A DNA stretch of 64,000 nucleotides from Pedobacter cryoconitis (GTDB lineage Bacteria > Bacteroidota > Bacteroidia > Sphingobacteriales > Sphingobacteriaceae), in NCBI RefSeq assembly GCF_014200595.1, contig NZ_JACHCG010000001.1, positions 2,418,001 through 2,482,000 of the forward strand. Direction: 5' to 3'. Of this stretch, positions 8,577 through 15,783 are shown piece by piece. The translations under genes were made by a program, and so were the position numbers. The notes beneath the pieces were generated by a model. It ran no database searches. It was not told where the DNA came from and worked only from the letters and a program-made list of their open reading frames with translations. The first letter of the stretch is position 1. Each line of letters begins with the position of its first letter.

Positions 8577-8807
8577 TTAATTACAACCACAACCACCACC
8601 GCTTTTGCCACCATTGGCACCAGAACCGCCTTCACGGTATAACTGGAAACTCTGTTCAAACTTTTGCGCCGTTCGGGAGGATAAAGCCATTTCAGAATCA
8701 TTGAGCTTATTTTTCTGATACGGTTTTACTGTTGCACATGCGCTCAGCAGGCTCATTGCAAAAATGCCCGAGCCGAGTAATACTGCTATTGGAATGGACT
8801 TTTTCAT
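8577..8807 (-). CDS. DUF4266 lipoprotein with Gly/Cys-rich C-terminus
   Basis: 76 aa. A lipobox LLSAC places the acylated Cys at about residue 23, so the mature protein is only ~53 residues. The middle is polar (KPYQKNKLNDSEMAL) and the end is a glycine-rich tail finishing GGGCGCN. The two C-terminal cysteines separated by Gly are striking for a periplasm-facing lipoprotein and could bind metal, form a disulfide or be modified. It lies 1 bp from ApbE and 9 bp from DUF3570, tightly coupled to both. Function unknown. Confidence 0.87.
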   Translation of the reverse strand: MKKSIPIAVLLGSGIFAMSLLSACATVKPYQKNKLNDSEMALSSRTAQKFEQSFQLYREGGSGANGGKSGGGCGCN

Positions 8808-8808
8808 A

Positions 8809-9741
8809 TCATTGTTTTACATTAATGTTCTTTGAAGTATACAACTGATCCTGATCATCTATAATGATACAGGCCACATGTTTTAACTGATTGATCAAAT
8901 CAAGGCCTATTTGCACACCCATTACAATCACAGGTGTAGCGAGTGCATCGGCTAGTTCGGCGCTTGGACAAATGATGCTTACACTTTTAATTCCACTAAC
9001 CGGTAAACCCGTTTTGGGGTCAATCGTATGGGAGTATCTGCGACCGTTTATAGTAGCATACTTTTCATAATCTCCAGATGTTGCAATAGCCATATTGCTA
9101 ATGTTTAGCGCAGAAAAAGGGCGGCTGCTTTGATCAGGATCGGCAATGCCTATCGTCCAGGGCTTACCAGTTGATTGGCTGCCCCAAGTAATCAGGTCAC
9201 CTGCTGCGTTTACTATTCCATGTTCGATTCCTATACGCTGCAATATTTGTTTGGCCCTGTCGGCTGCATATCCTTTTCCTATGCCACCAAATCCGATCCG
9301 CATGCCTTGTTGTTTAAGCATGACCGTAGAATTTTCAGGATCTATAATTACATGTTGGTAGTTGATCAGACCGACTGATTGACGTGCTGTTTCAAAATCT
9401 GGCAGTGAGGTCATATTGACATCAAAGTTCCAAAGGCTTTTATCGATAGAACCATAGCTAATGTCGAAGGCACCCTGGGTAATGTCTGATATTTTTACTG
9501 CACGCTGAATGAGCTCAATCACTTCAGGATCAACTTTAACTGGCTTTATACCTGCATATTGATTGATGAGGCTGGTTTGACTGGTCTCTTTGAATGTACT
9601 TAGTAATTCTTCAATCCTGCTAACCTCTGCTATAGCTGCATCAACAGCTTTTTCGCCAGCAGTTCCATGATCCGCAATTACCGTAAACTCAAAACGGTTA
9701 CCCATGAGTTTTAATACCCTATTGTAAGTTGCGTCCGCCAT
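8809..9741 (-). CDS. apbE: FAD:protein FMN transferase (ApbE family)
   Basis: 310 aa. ApbE enzymes transfer FMN from FAD to a Ser/Thr of a target protein using Mg2+. The sequence shows the family landmarks: GGIGKGYAADRA (~150-162), NAAGDLITWG (~178-187), ATSGDYEKY (~215-223), YSHTIDPKTGLP (~231-242) and ADALATP (~258-264). There is no signal peptide, and an in-frame TAG immediately before the ATG rules out a longer N-terminus, so unlike typical exported ApbE lipoproteins this one should act in the cytoplasm. No obvious flavinylation-target domain is encoded nearby. Confidence 0.93.
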   Translation of the reverse strand: MADATYNRVLKLMGNRFEFTVIADHGTAGEKAVDAAIAEVSRIEELLSTFKETSQTSLINQYAGIKPVKVDPEVIELIQRAVKISDITQGAFDISYGSIDKSLWNFDVNMTSLPDFETARQSVGLINYQHVIIDPENSTVMLKQQGMRIGFGGIGKGYAADRAKQILQRIGIEHGIVNAAGDLITWGSQSTGKPWTIGIADPDQSSRPFSALNISNMAIATSGDYEKYATINGRRYSHTIDPKTGLPVSGIKSVSIICPSAELADALATPVIVMGVQIGLDLINQLKHVACIIIDDQDQLYTSKNINVKQ

Positions 9742-9749
9742 CTAATAAT

Positions 9750-10184
9750 TTATTTAACAGATTCAATGCTTGTGATTTCCTGAATAAATTTTTCAGGAGT
9801 TTCATTAGGATAGCCGTCCCATGATTTTAAAACTTCCCCATTTTCATCTACGAGCAGGGTGTAAGGGAATTTACCATCAGGGTTATATTTTTCTGCCAAT
9901 GCTTCATTGAGTTTAATCTGTTCGGCAGACAACTGGTTTTTCTTTTGACGTGGGAAATCTGCACGTACTAATACTAAATGAGCTTTAGCATAAGTTTCAA
10001 AAACCTCTGATTCTAAGATTTCTTTTCTTAAACGGATGCAGGGGCCACACCAATCTGACCCTGAGAAATTGACCAGGATTTGTTGATGAGTGCTTTTAGC
10101 CTGCTGTTGTGCCTGGGTAAAATTGCTCATCCAGCTTAACGAACCAGCAAGAATTGATAAAAATGTGATTAGTAATAGTTTCAT
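9750..10184 (-). CDS. Exported thioredoxin-like protein
   Basis: 144 aa with a signal peptide (residues 1-25, ending TQA). The active site WCGPC is at C46/C49 in the context FSGSDWCGPCIRL, and LLVDENGEV follows later. Predicted periplasmic thiol-disulfide protein, close to the thioredoxin-like proteins of cytochrome or copper maturation systems. It is the first gene of the ApbE-DUF4266-DUF3570-cytochrome b-VIT run, with 8 bp to ApbE. A likely client is the DUF4266 C-terminal cysteine pair (inference). A response-regulator-like box lies 39 bp upstream. Confidence 0.88.
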   Translation of the reverse strand: MKLLLITFLSILAGSLSWMSNFTQAQQQAKSTHQQILVNFSGSDWCGPCIRLRKEILESEVFETYAKAHLVLVRADFPRQKKNQLSAEQIKLNEALAEKYNPDGKFPYTLLVDENGEVLKSWDGYPNETPEKFIQEITSIESVK

Positions 10185-10222
10185 CTGTCTGTCCTTAATG
10201 TTAAGCTAATATCAAGGTGAAT

Positions 10223-10264
10223 TCTGAAGACATTATGAAGTTGTCTGTTAAAAAATGTTAAAGC
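10223..10264. promoter_or_regulatory. Candidate response-regulator binding region upstream of the thioredoxin/ApbE operon
   Basis: TCTGAAGACATTATGAAG (10223-10240) matches the site upstream of the response-regulator gene (12242-12259) at 16 of 18 positions and contains TGAAG twice, 11 bp apart. Beside it, TGTTAA occurs twice 10 bp apart (from 10246). Tandem repeats spaced one DNA turn are typical of OmpR-family operators. Binding by the adjacent regulator is inferred. Confidence 0.5.
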
Positions 10265-10272
10265 ATTATTAG

Positions 10273-11547
10273 CTAACTTTTATTCTCGGAGCTTTTAAAA
10301 TTGATAATGAATTGGTGATATTCCTGATTATAGTTGTAACTCAATTCATAGTTTTGTTTTAAACAGACCTGTTTCAGAATGGCCAGGCCCAGACCTGTAC
10401 CATCTGAAGCATTGTCTTTATAGAATCTTTCAAAAATCTTTTGAGGATGAAGCCCGGTACGTGATCCGGTGTTTGAAAATATAAGGCTATCATTTTTTAT
10501 GGTAACCATCATTGAGCCGCCATCGTTATTGTGTCTTATAGCATTGCTGAAAAGATTATTGATTAATATCTCTATTAAAGAACGGTTTGCAAAGACAGAG
10601 AATGCGCTGATCTTTGTTTCTACCTGTAGCTCTCTTTTTTGAATGAACTCCTGGAAATAGCTGATCTTCTCCTCAATTAATGCTTTAAGGTCGATTTCTT
10701 CTTTGTCCTGAAGCTGATCATTGTCAATTTTGACTAACAGCAGGAGTGATTGATTTAACTTCGTCAATTTTGAGGTAGCCTTATACAGATCCGCCAGAAT
10801 TTCACTCTCTTCTTTACCGAGTGCATTGGATTGCAGCATAGTGTCAAGTTTGGAGTTGATCACTGCAAGGGGAGTCATCATTTCATGAGATGCATTTTCA
10901 GTAAATAGCTTAATTTCTTTGTAATCTGATTTTACTTTCAGCGATACTTCAAGAACGGCATTATTCAGCTCTCTGAATTCTTCAATATTGGTTTGAACCG
11001 GCTCAAATACTTTCTCCTGGTTAATGTTAAATGCTTTAATATTGATTAACAATTGGCGGAACGGCAACCACATTCTTTTAATCAGAATTCTGTTGACCAG
11101 CCATAAAATCAATAACAAAATAATTACTGGTAATAAAATAATCAGAATAATACTTTTGATCTGTTCCTGCCGCTCAAATTTAGAAGCCATGATCATCACT
11201 TCGTATGGTTGTCTGTTTAAGAGTAATGCTGTTTTCAGATATCTTGCTGATTCGTCGTGTTTCTTTTTAGGATTGTAGAAAGTTGTATCGGCGAAATATT
11301 TACGTTTATCAGATAGCTTGTTTATTTTTTTATAGTCAACAATAACATCATCAAATCCATCCGGGGATGGGAGGATATTTTTAACGTGCGTAAAGTCACG
11401 TACTTCGAGAAGCTCCTCGTAAAGATGATCATCAATCTGTTTATTGATATATTGTCCGAGGGTTTGATAAAAAAGAAATCCTATAACAATAAGACCTGTG
11501 AGTGTGATGATAGCTAAGATCCTGTTATAACTGCTGAATAATTTCAT
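10273..11547 (-). CDS. Membrane sensor histidine kinase
   Basis: 424 aa. Two membrane segments (about 9-30 and 132-155) flank a ~100-residue periplasmic sensor domain. The H-box ENASHEMMTPLAVI has H221, the N-box is INNLFSNAIRHN, and the ATP-lid end has IFERFYKD and GTGLGLAIL. The G1 motif is degenerate (SNTG in place of DxGxG), a variation I associate with Bacteroidota kinases. Its ATG overlaps the response-regulator stop by 4 bp, forming a regulator-kinase operon. It lies 88 bp upstream of the thioredoxin/ApbE run on the same strand, so that run is the likely target. Confidence 0.92.
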   Translation of the reverse strand: MKLFSSYNRILAIITLTGLIVIGFLFYQTLGQYINKQIDDHLYEELLEVRDFTHVKNILPSPDGFDDVIVDYKKINKLSDKRKYFADTTFYNPKKKHDESARYLKTALLLNRQPYEVMIMASKFERQEQIKSIILIILLPVIILLLILWLVNRILIKRMWLPFRQLLINIKAFNINQEKVFEPVQTNIEEFRELNNAVLEVSLKVKSDYKEIKLFTENASHEMMTPLAVINSKLDTMLQSNALGKEESEILADLYKATSKLTKLNQSLLLLVKIDNDQLQDKEEIDLKALIEEKISYFQEFIQKRELQVETKISAFSVFANRSLIEILINNLFSNAIRHNNDGGSMMVTIKNDSLIFSNTGSRTGLHPQKIFERFYKDNASDGTGLGLAILKQVCLKQNYELSYNYNQEYHQFIINFKSSENKS

Positions 11548-12221
11548 GAATCGGTAAATTTATAGCCCACTCCATAAACCGAATGGAAATAGTCTTTGCA
11601 GCCTGAATCTGTTAGTTTTTTTCTCACATTTTTGATGTGGGTATAAATGAAATCGAAACTGTCGGCCATATCAGCATCATCACCCCAAATGTGGACTACT
11701 GCTGCGGCTTTGGAGATTACTTTATTTTTGTTGACTACAAAGTACAACAGGAGTTCAAATTCTTTCCTGGTCAGGTATACAGGTTTCCCGTTGACTTTCG
11801 TTTCCTTAGCAGTAGTATCAATTTCTATTTCATTGAAATGAAATATACTATTTCCATTGAAATGCCGGCGTCTTACTATGGATTGTACCCTGGCGTAAAG
11901 CTCAGACAAATGAAAGGGTTTGATCAGGTAATCATCAGCACCCAGACTTAATCCTTCAATTTTCTGATCTAAAGAATTGCGTGCAGAAATAATCAGTACA
12001 CCGTCTGCTTTATTTATTTTTTTTAAATATTTTAATAGTTGAAGACCTTCTCCGTCAGGCAGGGTCAAGTCCAGTAAAATACAATCATAATCATAAATGG
12101 ATAGCTTCTGGTAACCTTGTTCATAGGTAGATGCATGATCACAAATGTTTCCCTCAACTGTCAGATATTGATTAATACTGTTTCTCAGGCTTTCTTCATC
12201 CTCAACAATTAGAAATTTCAT
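11544..12221 (-). CDS. OmpR-family response regulator
   Basis: 225 aa. The receiver domain (1-~115) has the acidic pocket EDE (7-9), phospho-acceptor D51 in LLDLTLPDGEG and the conserved Lys in IKPF. The C-terminal winged-helix domain (~125-225) includes LTRKEFELLLYF and YTHIKNVRKKL and ends GVGYKF. It is first in the operon with the kinase. The upstream 18-bp box repeated before the thioredoxin gene suggests it controls both itself and the redox cluster. Confidence 0.94.
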   Translation of the reverse strand: MKFLIVEDEESLRNSINQYLTVEGNICDHASTYEQGYQKLSIYDYDCILLDLTLPDGEGLQLLKYLKKINKADGVLIISARNSLDQKIEGLSLGADDYLIKPFHLSELYARVQSIVRRRHFNGNSIFHFNEIEIDTTAKETKVNGKPVYLTRKEFELLLYFVVNKNKVISKAAAVVHIWGDDADMADSFDFIYTHIKNVRKKLTDSGCKDYFHSVYGVGYKFTDS

Positions 12222-12241
12222 AAATAAATATAATGTTAAAA

Positions 12242-12259
12242 TCTGAAGACTTTTTGAAG
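12242..12259. promoter_or_regulatory. Candidate autoregulatory response-regulator box
   Basis: TCTGAAGACTTTTTGAAG, 16 of 18 identical to 10223-10240, with TGAAG twice at an 11-bp period. It lies 21 bp upstream of the regulator start codon. A TATATTTA sequence between box and ATG could serve as a -7 element on the minus strand. Confidence 0.5.
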
Positions 12260-12405
12260 CTTAATTAATTTAAGAATGCAATAATTTTATTATTAAAATC
12301 CATGTTAGAATTGATTTAGATCAATACTGAATTGATAAGAGACATAATATTACAACCAAAGCATCGTATCATTACTATTAACAGCATCTAATTCCTAAGA
12401 AAACT

Positions 12406-13185
12406 ATGTTTGAAATACCCTATTTAGAGAATTGTGCCGAAATCTTAGAAAAAAGATTTAAGAATAAAGTTCTGCAAAAAGTTGACCTTCAATGTGAAAA
12501 ATCTATAAATGTTTCTAGAGAAATACTAAGTGAAAGCATTGTCGAACATGAATTAAAAAGAGTATGGCGAGATGGTTTGTCACTGAGGTTACAATTCAAG
12601 AGTTATTCTGTCTTGGAGCTAAGTTTCTCAACTTCTGCTTTCATTCAGGTAATAGAACAAAATTTGAAGGCAGATCCTTTTTTACTGAATCTCCATTTTA
12701 GCGGAGGATCAATTATTTCTGTAAAAGATACCCGAAAATCAAGTACGTTTCGATTGAATCCTATCAATACAGATATTCCTGATGCCTTAAGTAAAGAATT
12801 CACCTTTAATTATTTAATAGGTTTATTTTCTAATAAAAGTGAAGAAATTAAGTGTGTATTGATGGATCAAAATCTGATTAGAGGAATTGGAGAAGCCTAT
12901 GCGGATGAAATTCTTTGGTATGCTGGAATCTCTCCTTTTTCAATAGTAAGTAAGATTCCACTTGTTAAGGTAAAGCTGCTATACAAAACAATCAAATATG
13001 TTTTTATTGATGCTATTAAACAAGTAAGAAAAATAAATCCTATAGGATATAATAAAACAGATAATAATTTATTGTTGATTCATAATATAAGCAAAAAGAA
13101 TAGTCCAACTGGAGGAATGATTAAAATGAAAGTTATTTCTGATAAAAAAGTCTATTATACTGATGAGCAATACCTCTATATATAA
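12406..13185 (+). CDS. Fpg/Nei-family protein lacking the catalytic N-terminal proline
   Basis: 259 aa. Fold match: the N-terminus MFEIPYLEN resembles MPELPE-type starts, LIRGIGEAYADEILWYAG (~157-174) is the helix-two-turn-helix, and the C-terminus ends TGGMIKMK...VYYTDEQ, which resembles the zincless-finger form. In active glycosylases Pro2 is the nucleophile, a Lys follows a Gly in the N-domain hairpin (RxGK), and Asn in GxGN contacts DNA. Here these are Phe2, RDGL and GIGE; Glu3 remains. It probably binds DNA without normal glycosylase/lyase activity, or is decaying. Single gene inside the presumed ICE, no operon partner. Confidence 0.85.
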   Translation: MFEIPYLENCAEILEKRFKNKVLQKVDLQCEKSINVSREILSESIVEHELKRVWRDGLSLRLQFKSYSVLELSFSTSAFIQVIEQNLKADPFLLNLHFSGGSIISVKDTRKSSTFRLNPINTDIPDALSKEFTFNYLIGLFSNKSEEIKCVLMDQNLIRGIGEAYADEILWYAGISPFSIVSKIPLVKVKLLYKTIKYVFIDAIKQVRKINPIGYNKTDNNLLLIHNISKKNSPTGGMIKMKVISDKKVYYTDEQYLYI

Positions 13186-13390
13186 CCAGAATCTGAAATA
13201 AGTTTGAATATATATTGAGTATTCAAGACATATTTAAAACGGATAGTAGCCCCTATGGCTAATTTGCTTTTAATTAAGAAAATATTCAGACATATGCTAA
13301 AACTTTCTAATTCACTTCTATTAATCGATAAAAATCAAAAAAGTCACTTCGGAGATTCTATTCAAATACCCCATTAAGTTGATAAATGCT

Positions 13391-13828
13391 TTATAATAAT
13401 AAATTTATTGGGTTTGTATTCAATTTCTCACCAACCTCAATAAGCATAATACCTTTATTCTTTGCAAAAATGTTAGCTCCACTCTCAAAAGTACTAGTAG
13501 TAATCATCACAGGTTTAACTCCCATATCAGAAACTTGAGAAGCTTTTGCCCAAAACTCTTCCACATCATCAATTGGAACTTTATGAGTTCTGTAATCTTT
13601 ACATTCAATTAAATAAAGAAGTATTCTTCGTTCGGCACCTTCAGGCAAAACTTCCAAGCTAATATCAAAAATGATATTCTTTTCTCTTGTAACAGAATAA
13701 TATGGCTGTTTTTTAAATACTTTACAGCATGATGGAAGTAAGCCAAATTTGAAATTATTTAACGCCTCTTGTACTAAATTGTACGATAAAGTTTCAAATG
13801 CCTCTCCTTGCTCGTAAGTCTTTTTCAT
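13391..13828 (-). CDS. Mrr-like PD-(D/E)XK restriction endonuclease domain protein
   Basis: 145 aa, essentially a lone nuclease domain. The catalytic core is visible: Asp in FDISLEV (D55) and ECK at E75/K77 in LYLIECKDY, followed by VPIDDVEEFWAKASQV and PVMITTSTFESGA, as in Mrr_cat proteins. Early Glu (GEAFE) completes the pattern. No methylase or DNA-recognition subunit is adjacent. It lies downstream of the excisionase-like HTH gene on the same strand near the end of the presumed ICE, so it may act in element defence or maintenance. Target unknown. Confidence 0.75.
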   Translation of the reverse strand: MKKTYEQGEAFETLSYNLVQEALNNFKFGLLPSCCKVFKKQPYYSVTREKNIIFDISLEVLPEGAERRILLYLIECKDYRTHKVPIDDVEEFWAKASQVSDMGVKPVMITTSTFESGANIFAKNKGIMLIEVGEKLNTNPINLLL

Positions 13829-13996
13829 AAACCATTATTATTAATTTTCATGTAAAGAACTGAAACGCAATTTAAAAAGTTTTCAAATGCCTTTAATGAA
13901 ATAATTATGCAAGTTATTAACAATAAGTTACTCACTCCTTCTGGTTTCGACCGAAACACACATGAAAAATTACAGATATTGAAAGTTGTCTGCTCC

Positions 13997-14278
13997 TTAT
14001 CTACCTCTCCCATTTTTGCCTTCAACTAATGTGACCACATCTTCATATTTGTAGTAAATAAGCCCTCCTACTTTATTAAACTTTAGAGCACCATTATTTC
14101 TCAAACTCTGCAACGTTCCAGGCGATATACTTAAAAGCTTTCGAACCTCATAACTTTTCAACCATTCCTTTTGCTCGCTTTGCTTATGTAACTTTTGCCC
14201 AGGTCTTCTAAGTTCTACAAACAGCTCTAATTTAAACTTTTCAAGATCTTCTTTAGTGATAAATTCCAATATTGCCAT
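13997..14278 (-). CDS. Excisionase-like helix-turn-helix protein
   Basis: 93 aa, soluble. Residues ~40-85 form a MerR/excisionase-type winged helix: EWLKSYEVRKLLSISPGTLQ, then LRNNGALKF and GLIYYKYEDV. Small HTH proteins of this kind are common in Bacteroidota ICEs, where some act as excision or regulatory factors. It is 340 bp from the proposed attachment site at 14617. The upstream region holds copy 2 of the 36-bp repeat. Confidence 0.82.
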   Translation of the reverse strand: MAILEFITKEDLEKFKLELFVELRRPGQKLHKQSEQKEWLKSYEVRKLLSISPGTLQSLRNNGALKFNKVGGLIYYKYEDVVTLVEGKNGRGR

Positions 14279-14616
14279 ATTTTGTATATTTAAACTTGAT
14301 GGTACAAAATTGGAAATGAAAAATTGTTGATCTTGACAATCTACTAGGTAGTACCTAAAATTAATTAGTTACAGTAACATATTACAGTTAAATTAACTAT
14401 AAATTGAACTTCCTAGAGATTAATTTAAGCAAAAATATATAAGATAATATTTGCGGTTTAAGCTAGCAATCAGTATATTGCATAAACAAATTGTTCTTTA
14501 AAATTGGTCAAACCGTATCAAAATAACTGGTGCCTAATTTGGTGCCCACATTGAAATGACGATCGAATATCATTCATAACTTGCTCATTTAGTACCACTT
14601 GGAATATTAGGTTATT
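14279..14616. other. Non-coding region between the HTH gene and the attachment site
   Basis: Holds the 36-bp repeat (14333-14368), the block ACTATAAATTGAA (14396-14408) shared with 3473-3485, and at 14507-14544 a stretch resembling 16316-16352, including GGTG twice with a 12-bp period (14529 and 14541). These could be integrase or excisionase arm sites. No convincing gene seen. Confidence 0.5.
14333..14368. promoter_or_regulatory. 36-bp repeat, copy 2
   Basis: 29 of 36 identical to 3437-3472, with TTGACAA and AGTACCTA in exactly the same spacing (17 bp start to start). It lies 55 bp upstream of the HTH gene start on the minus strand. It includes AGGTA-G-TACCT, an inverted repeat (14347-14357). 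Likely a promoter/operator shared between element genes. Confidence 0.5.
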
Positions 14617-14631
14617 ATCCCAGCGGGATCA
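14617..14631 (+). other. Candidate attachment site (tRNA 3'-end core), right end of the ICE
   Basis: ATCCCAGCGGGATCA, identical to 16413-16427. It resembles the last bases of a tRNA gene. A terminator hairpin (14634-14662) follows directly, as at the second copy. Integration into a tRNA 3' end leaves only the core on the far side, so an element lying to the left of this point fits the conjugation genes at the window start. The intact tRNA should be outside the window. Confidence 0.6.
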
Positions 14632-14633
14632 CG

Positions 14634-14662
14634 AAATGCCTCAATGCAAATTGGGGCATTTT
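14634..14662 (+). terminator. Rho-independent terminator next to the attachment core
   Basis: An 11-bp stem, AAATGCCTCAA (14634-14644) with TTGGGGCATTT (14651-14661), one G-U pair, a 6-nt loop and a short T run. It follows the tRNA-like core immediately. Confidence 0.7.
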
Positions 14663-14856
14663 GCATTAAAGAATATTTCTATCTCCTGCTACTTTCAACT
14701 TCATTCCGGATCAAATTATAAACTTGTGGATCAGGGATTAAATTTCAAGTTTTGGGTTTGATATTTTTTTAGTTCAAAGCAGATGGTTACGATTTTTTAA
14801 TAAGCCAATTACTTCCTGATTTTATAGTTCAATTTATCATTATTAAACGCTCCTGA

Positions 14857-15090
14857 TTACTTTGATAAGAGATCGGCCAACGCTTCAGCGGAATTCTTAG
14901 GGGGAGGAAAGATCCTGATTTTTCCAGACTTGCTACTTTTACGAAAGTTCTCTGATGCTTTTTCGGTTTCCATTGATTGTTTCATTGTGCCCGGTACAGA
15001 ACTTTTGAAACAACCTGTACTCCAAACTGCTGCTTTAAAAATGAAATCGCCCAGGATTCCCTTTGAAAATTTACCCTTTAAACTTCCCAT
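14857..15090 (-). CDS. Remnant-like hypothetical protein, 77 aa
   Basis: Start chosen at ATG 15088-15090, giving MGSLKGKFSKGILG; an ATG eight codons upstream (15114) is possible. The pattern PGTMKQSMETEKASENFRK recalls the N-terminal part of a Bacteroidota family of ~200-aa proteins with conserved PGTxKQTxATKKASxxF; here it stops early with FPPPKNSAEALADLL. Probably a shortened member or degraded copy. It lies inside the region between the two attachment-like sites. Function unknown. Confidence 0.4.
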   Translation of the reverse strand: MGSLKGKFSKGILGDFIFKAAVWSTGCFKSSVPGTMKQSMETEKASENFRKSSKSGKIRIFPPPKNSAEALADLLSK

Positions 15091-15156
15091 AATAAATAAA
15101 TGCTTTTCCACCAATGTAAGCTATTCGCGTTAAAGATTATCCTGATGCGTAAAAAA

Positions 15157-15206
15157 TGTCCGCAATTGTCCGCAGCTGTCTGCAATTGTCCGCAGTTGTC
15201 CGTGGG
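15157..15206. repeat. Five tandem 10-bp units (TGTCCGCAAT type)
   Basis: Units start at 15157, 15167, 15177, 15187 and 15197: TGTCCGCAAT, TGTCCGCAGC, TGTCTGCAAT, TGTCCGCAGT, TGTCCGTGGG. The period is about one helical turn, so a protein-binding array (iteron-like or regulatory) is possible. It lies 66 bp upstream of the 77-aa ORF start on the minus strand. Confidence 0.75.
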
Positions 15207-15399
15207 TTAGTCCAAGGGAAAATTATAATTTCATTAATCTTCATCCGGTTATGACCTAAGTTGTGCCTAAATAGAGATCGGGGTGATACCAGGTTGTAAA
15301 CAGCCTTTAAGCATACTTACTCTAAGTCATTTCAACTAGTTGTTTTTACTTGGACTTACCATGGACTCACGTTACTTTAGCATTGCTCTCACCCTAACG

Positions 15400-15432
15400 A
15401 GTACTCGGGCAGTACTCAGGCAGTACCCGGCC
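15400..15432. repeat. Three tandem 11-bp units (AGTACTCGGGC type)
   Basis: AGTACTCGGGC (15400-15410), AGTACTCAGGC (15411-15421), AGTACCCGGCC (15422-15432). The units are GC-rich in an AT-rich region. Function unknown. Confidence 0.7.
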
Positions 15433-15783
15433 GATATAGATTCATTATTTAGCTATTTTGAATTTATTTATTAACAGCCCGGCTTGTTTCGGCTGAGTCA
15501 TTCCCATGCCAATTGAAAGCTTTCAGCGCAACTTCCAGAGGCATAACAGCATCCGTGATAGCAAAGACTTTCTGTTTAGCGTGTCAAAATTTATGCTTAA
15601 AAAGCCTGCTTCACAAGTTGATGACTTGATCCTTCATTTCTGTGTTATGATCTATATAAACAACCGGAAGCCTATCATAAATTTGAAGACATCTTTGGGT
15701 ACCACTAAACTTAGTTATCATACCTAACTGAGATTGTGTAATCCAGATGGTATGTGTAAATTGCAATATAATTTAGGAGCGAT

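Larger units (their letters stand above)
15091..15783. other. Gene-poor region with two tandem-repeat arrays
   Basis: About 0.7 kb between the 77-aa ORF and the 59-aa ORF. It contains a five-unit 10-bp repeat (15157-15206) and a three-unit 11-bp repeat (15400-15432). The one longer open frame (15506-15727) has no recognisable content and is not called. Confidence 0.5.

Noticed and set aside
8577..8807. FMN attachment motif (DxxSGAT type) in the DUF4266 protein
   Set aside because: The nearest stretch, NDSEMALSSRT, does not match the known motif closely enough to claim that ApbE modifies it.
13247..13261. Terminator hairpin TAGCC/GGCTA after the Fpg-like gene
   Set aside because: Only a 5-bp stem with no T run; too weak to call.
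13825..14025. 66-aa open frame on the minus strand between the Mrr-like and HTH genes
   Set aside because: It overlaps the 3' end of the HTH gene, has unlike composition and no recognisable feature; most of it is probably untranslated spacer.
15157..15432. CRISPR array
   Set aside because: Repeats are only 10-11 bp, directly adjacent without spacers, and no cas genes are near.
15506..15727. 73-aa open frame on the plus strand between the tandem repeats and the 59-aa gene
   Set aside because: No family pattern, no ribosome-binding site and it lies in a decayed region; likely chance.
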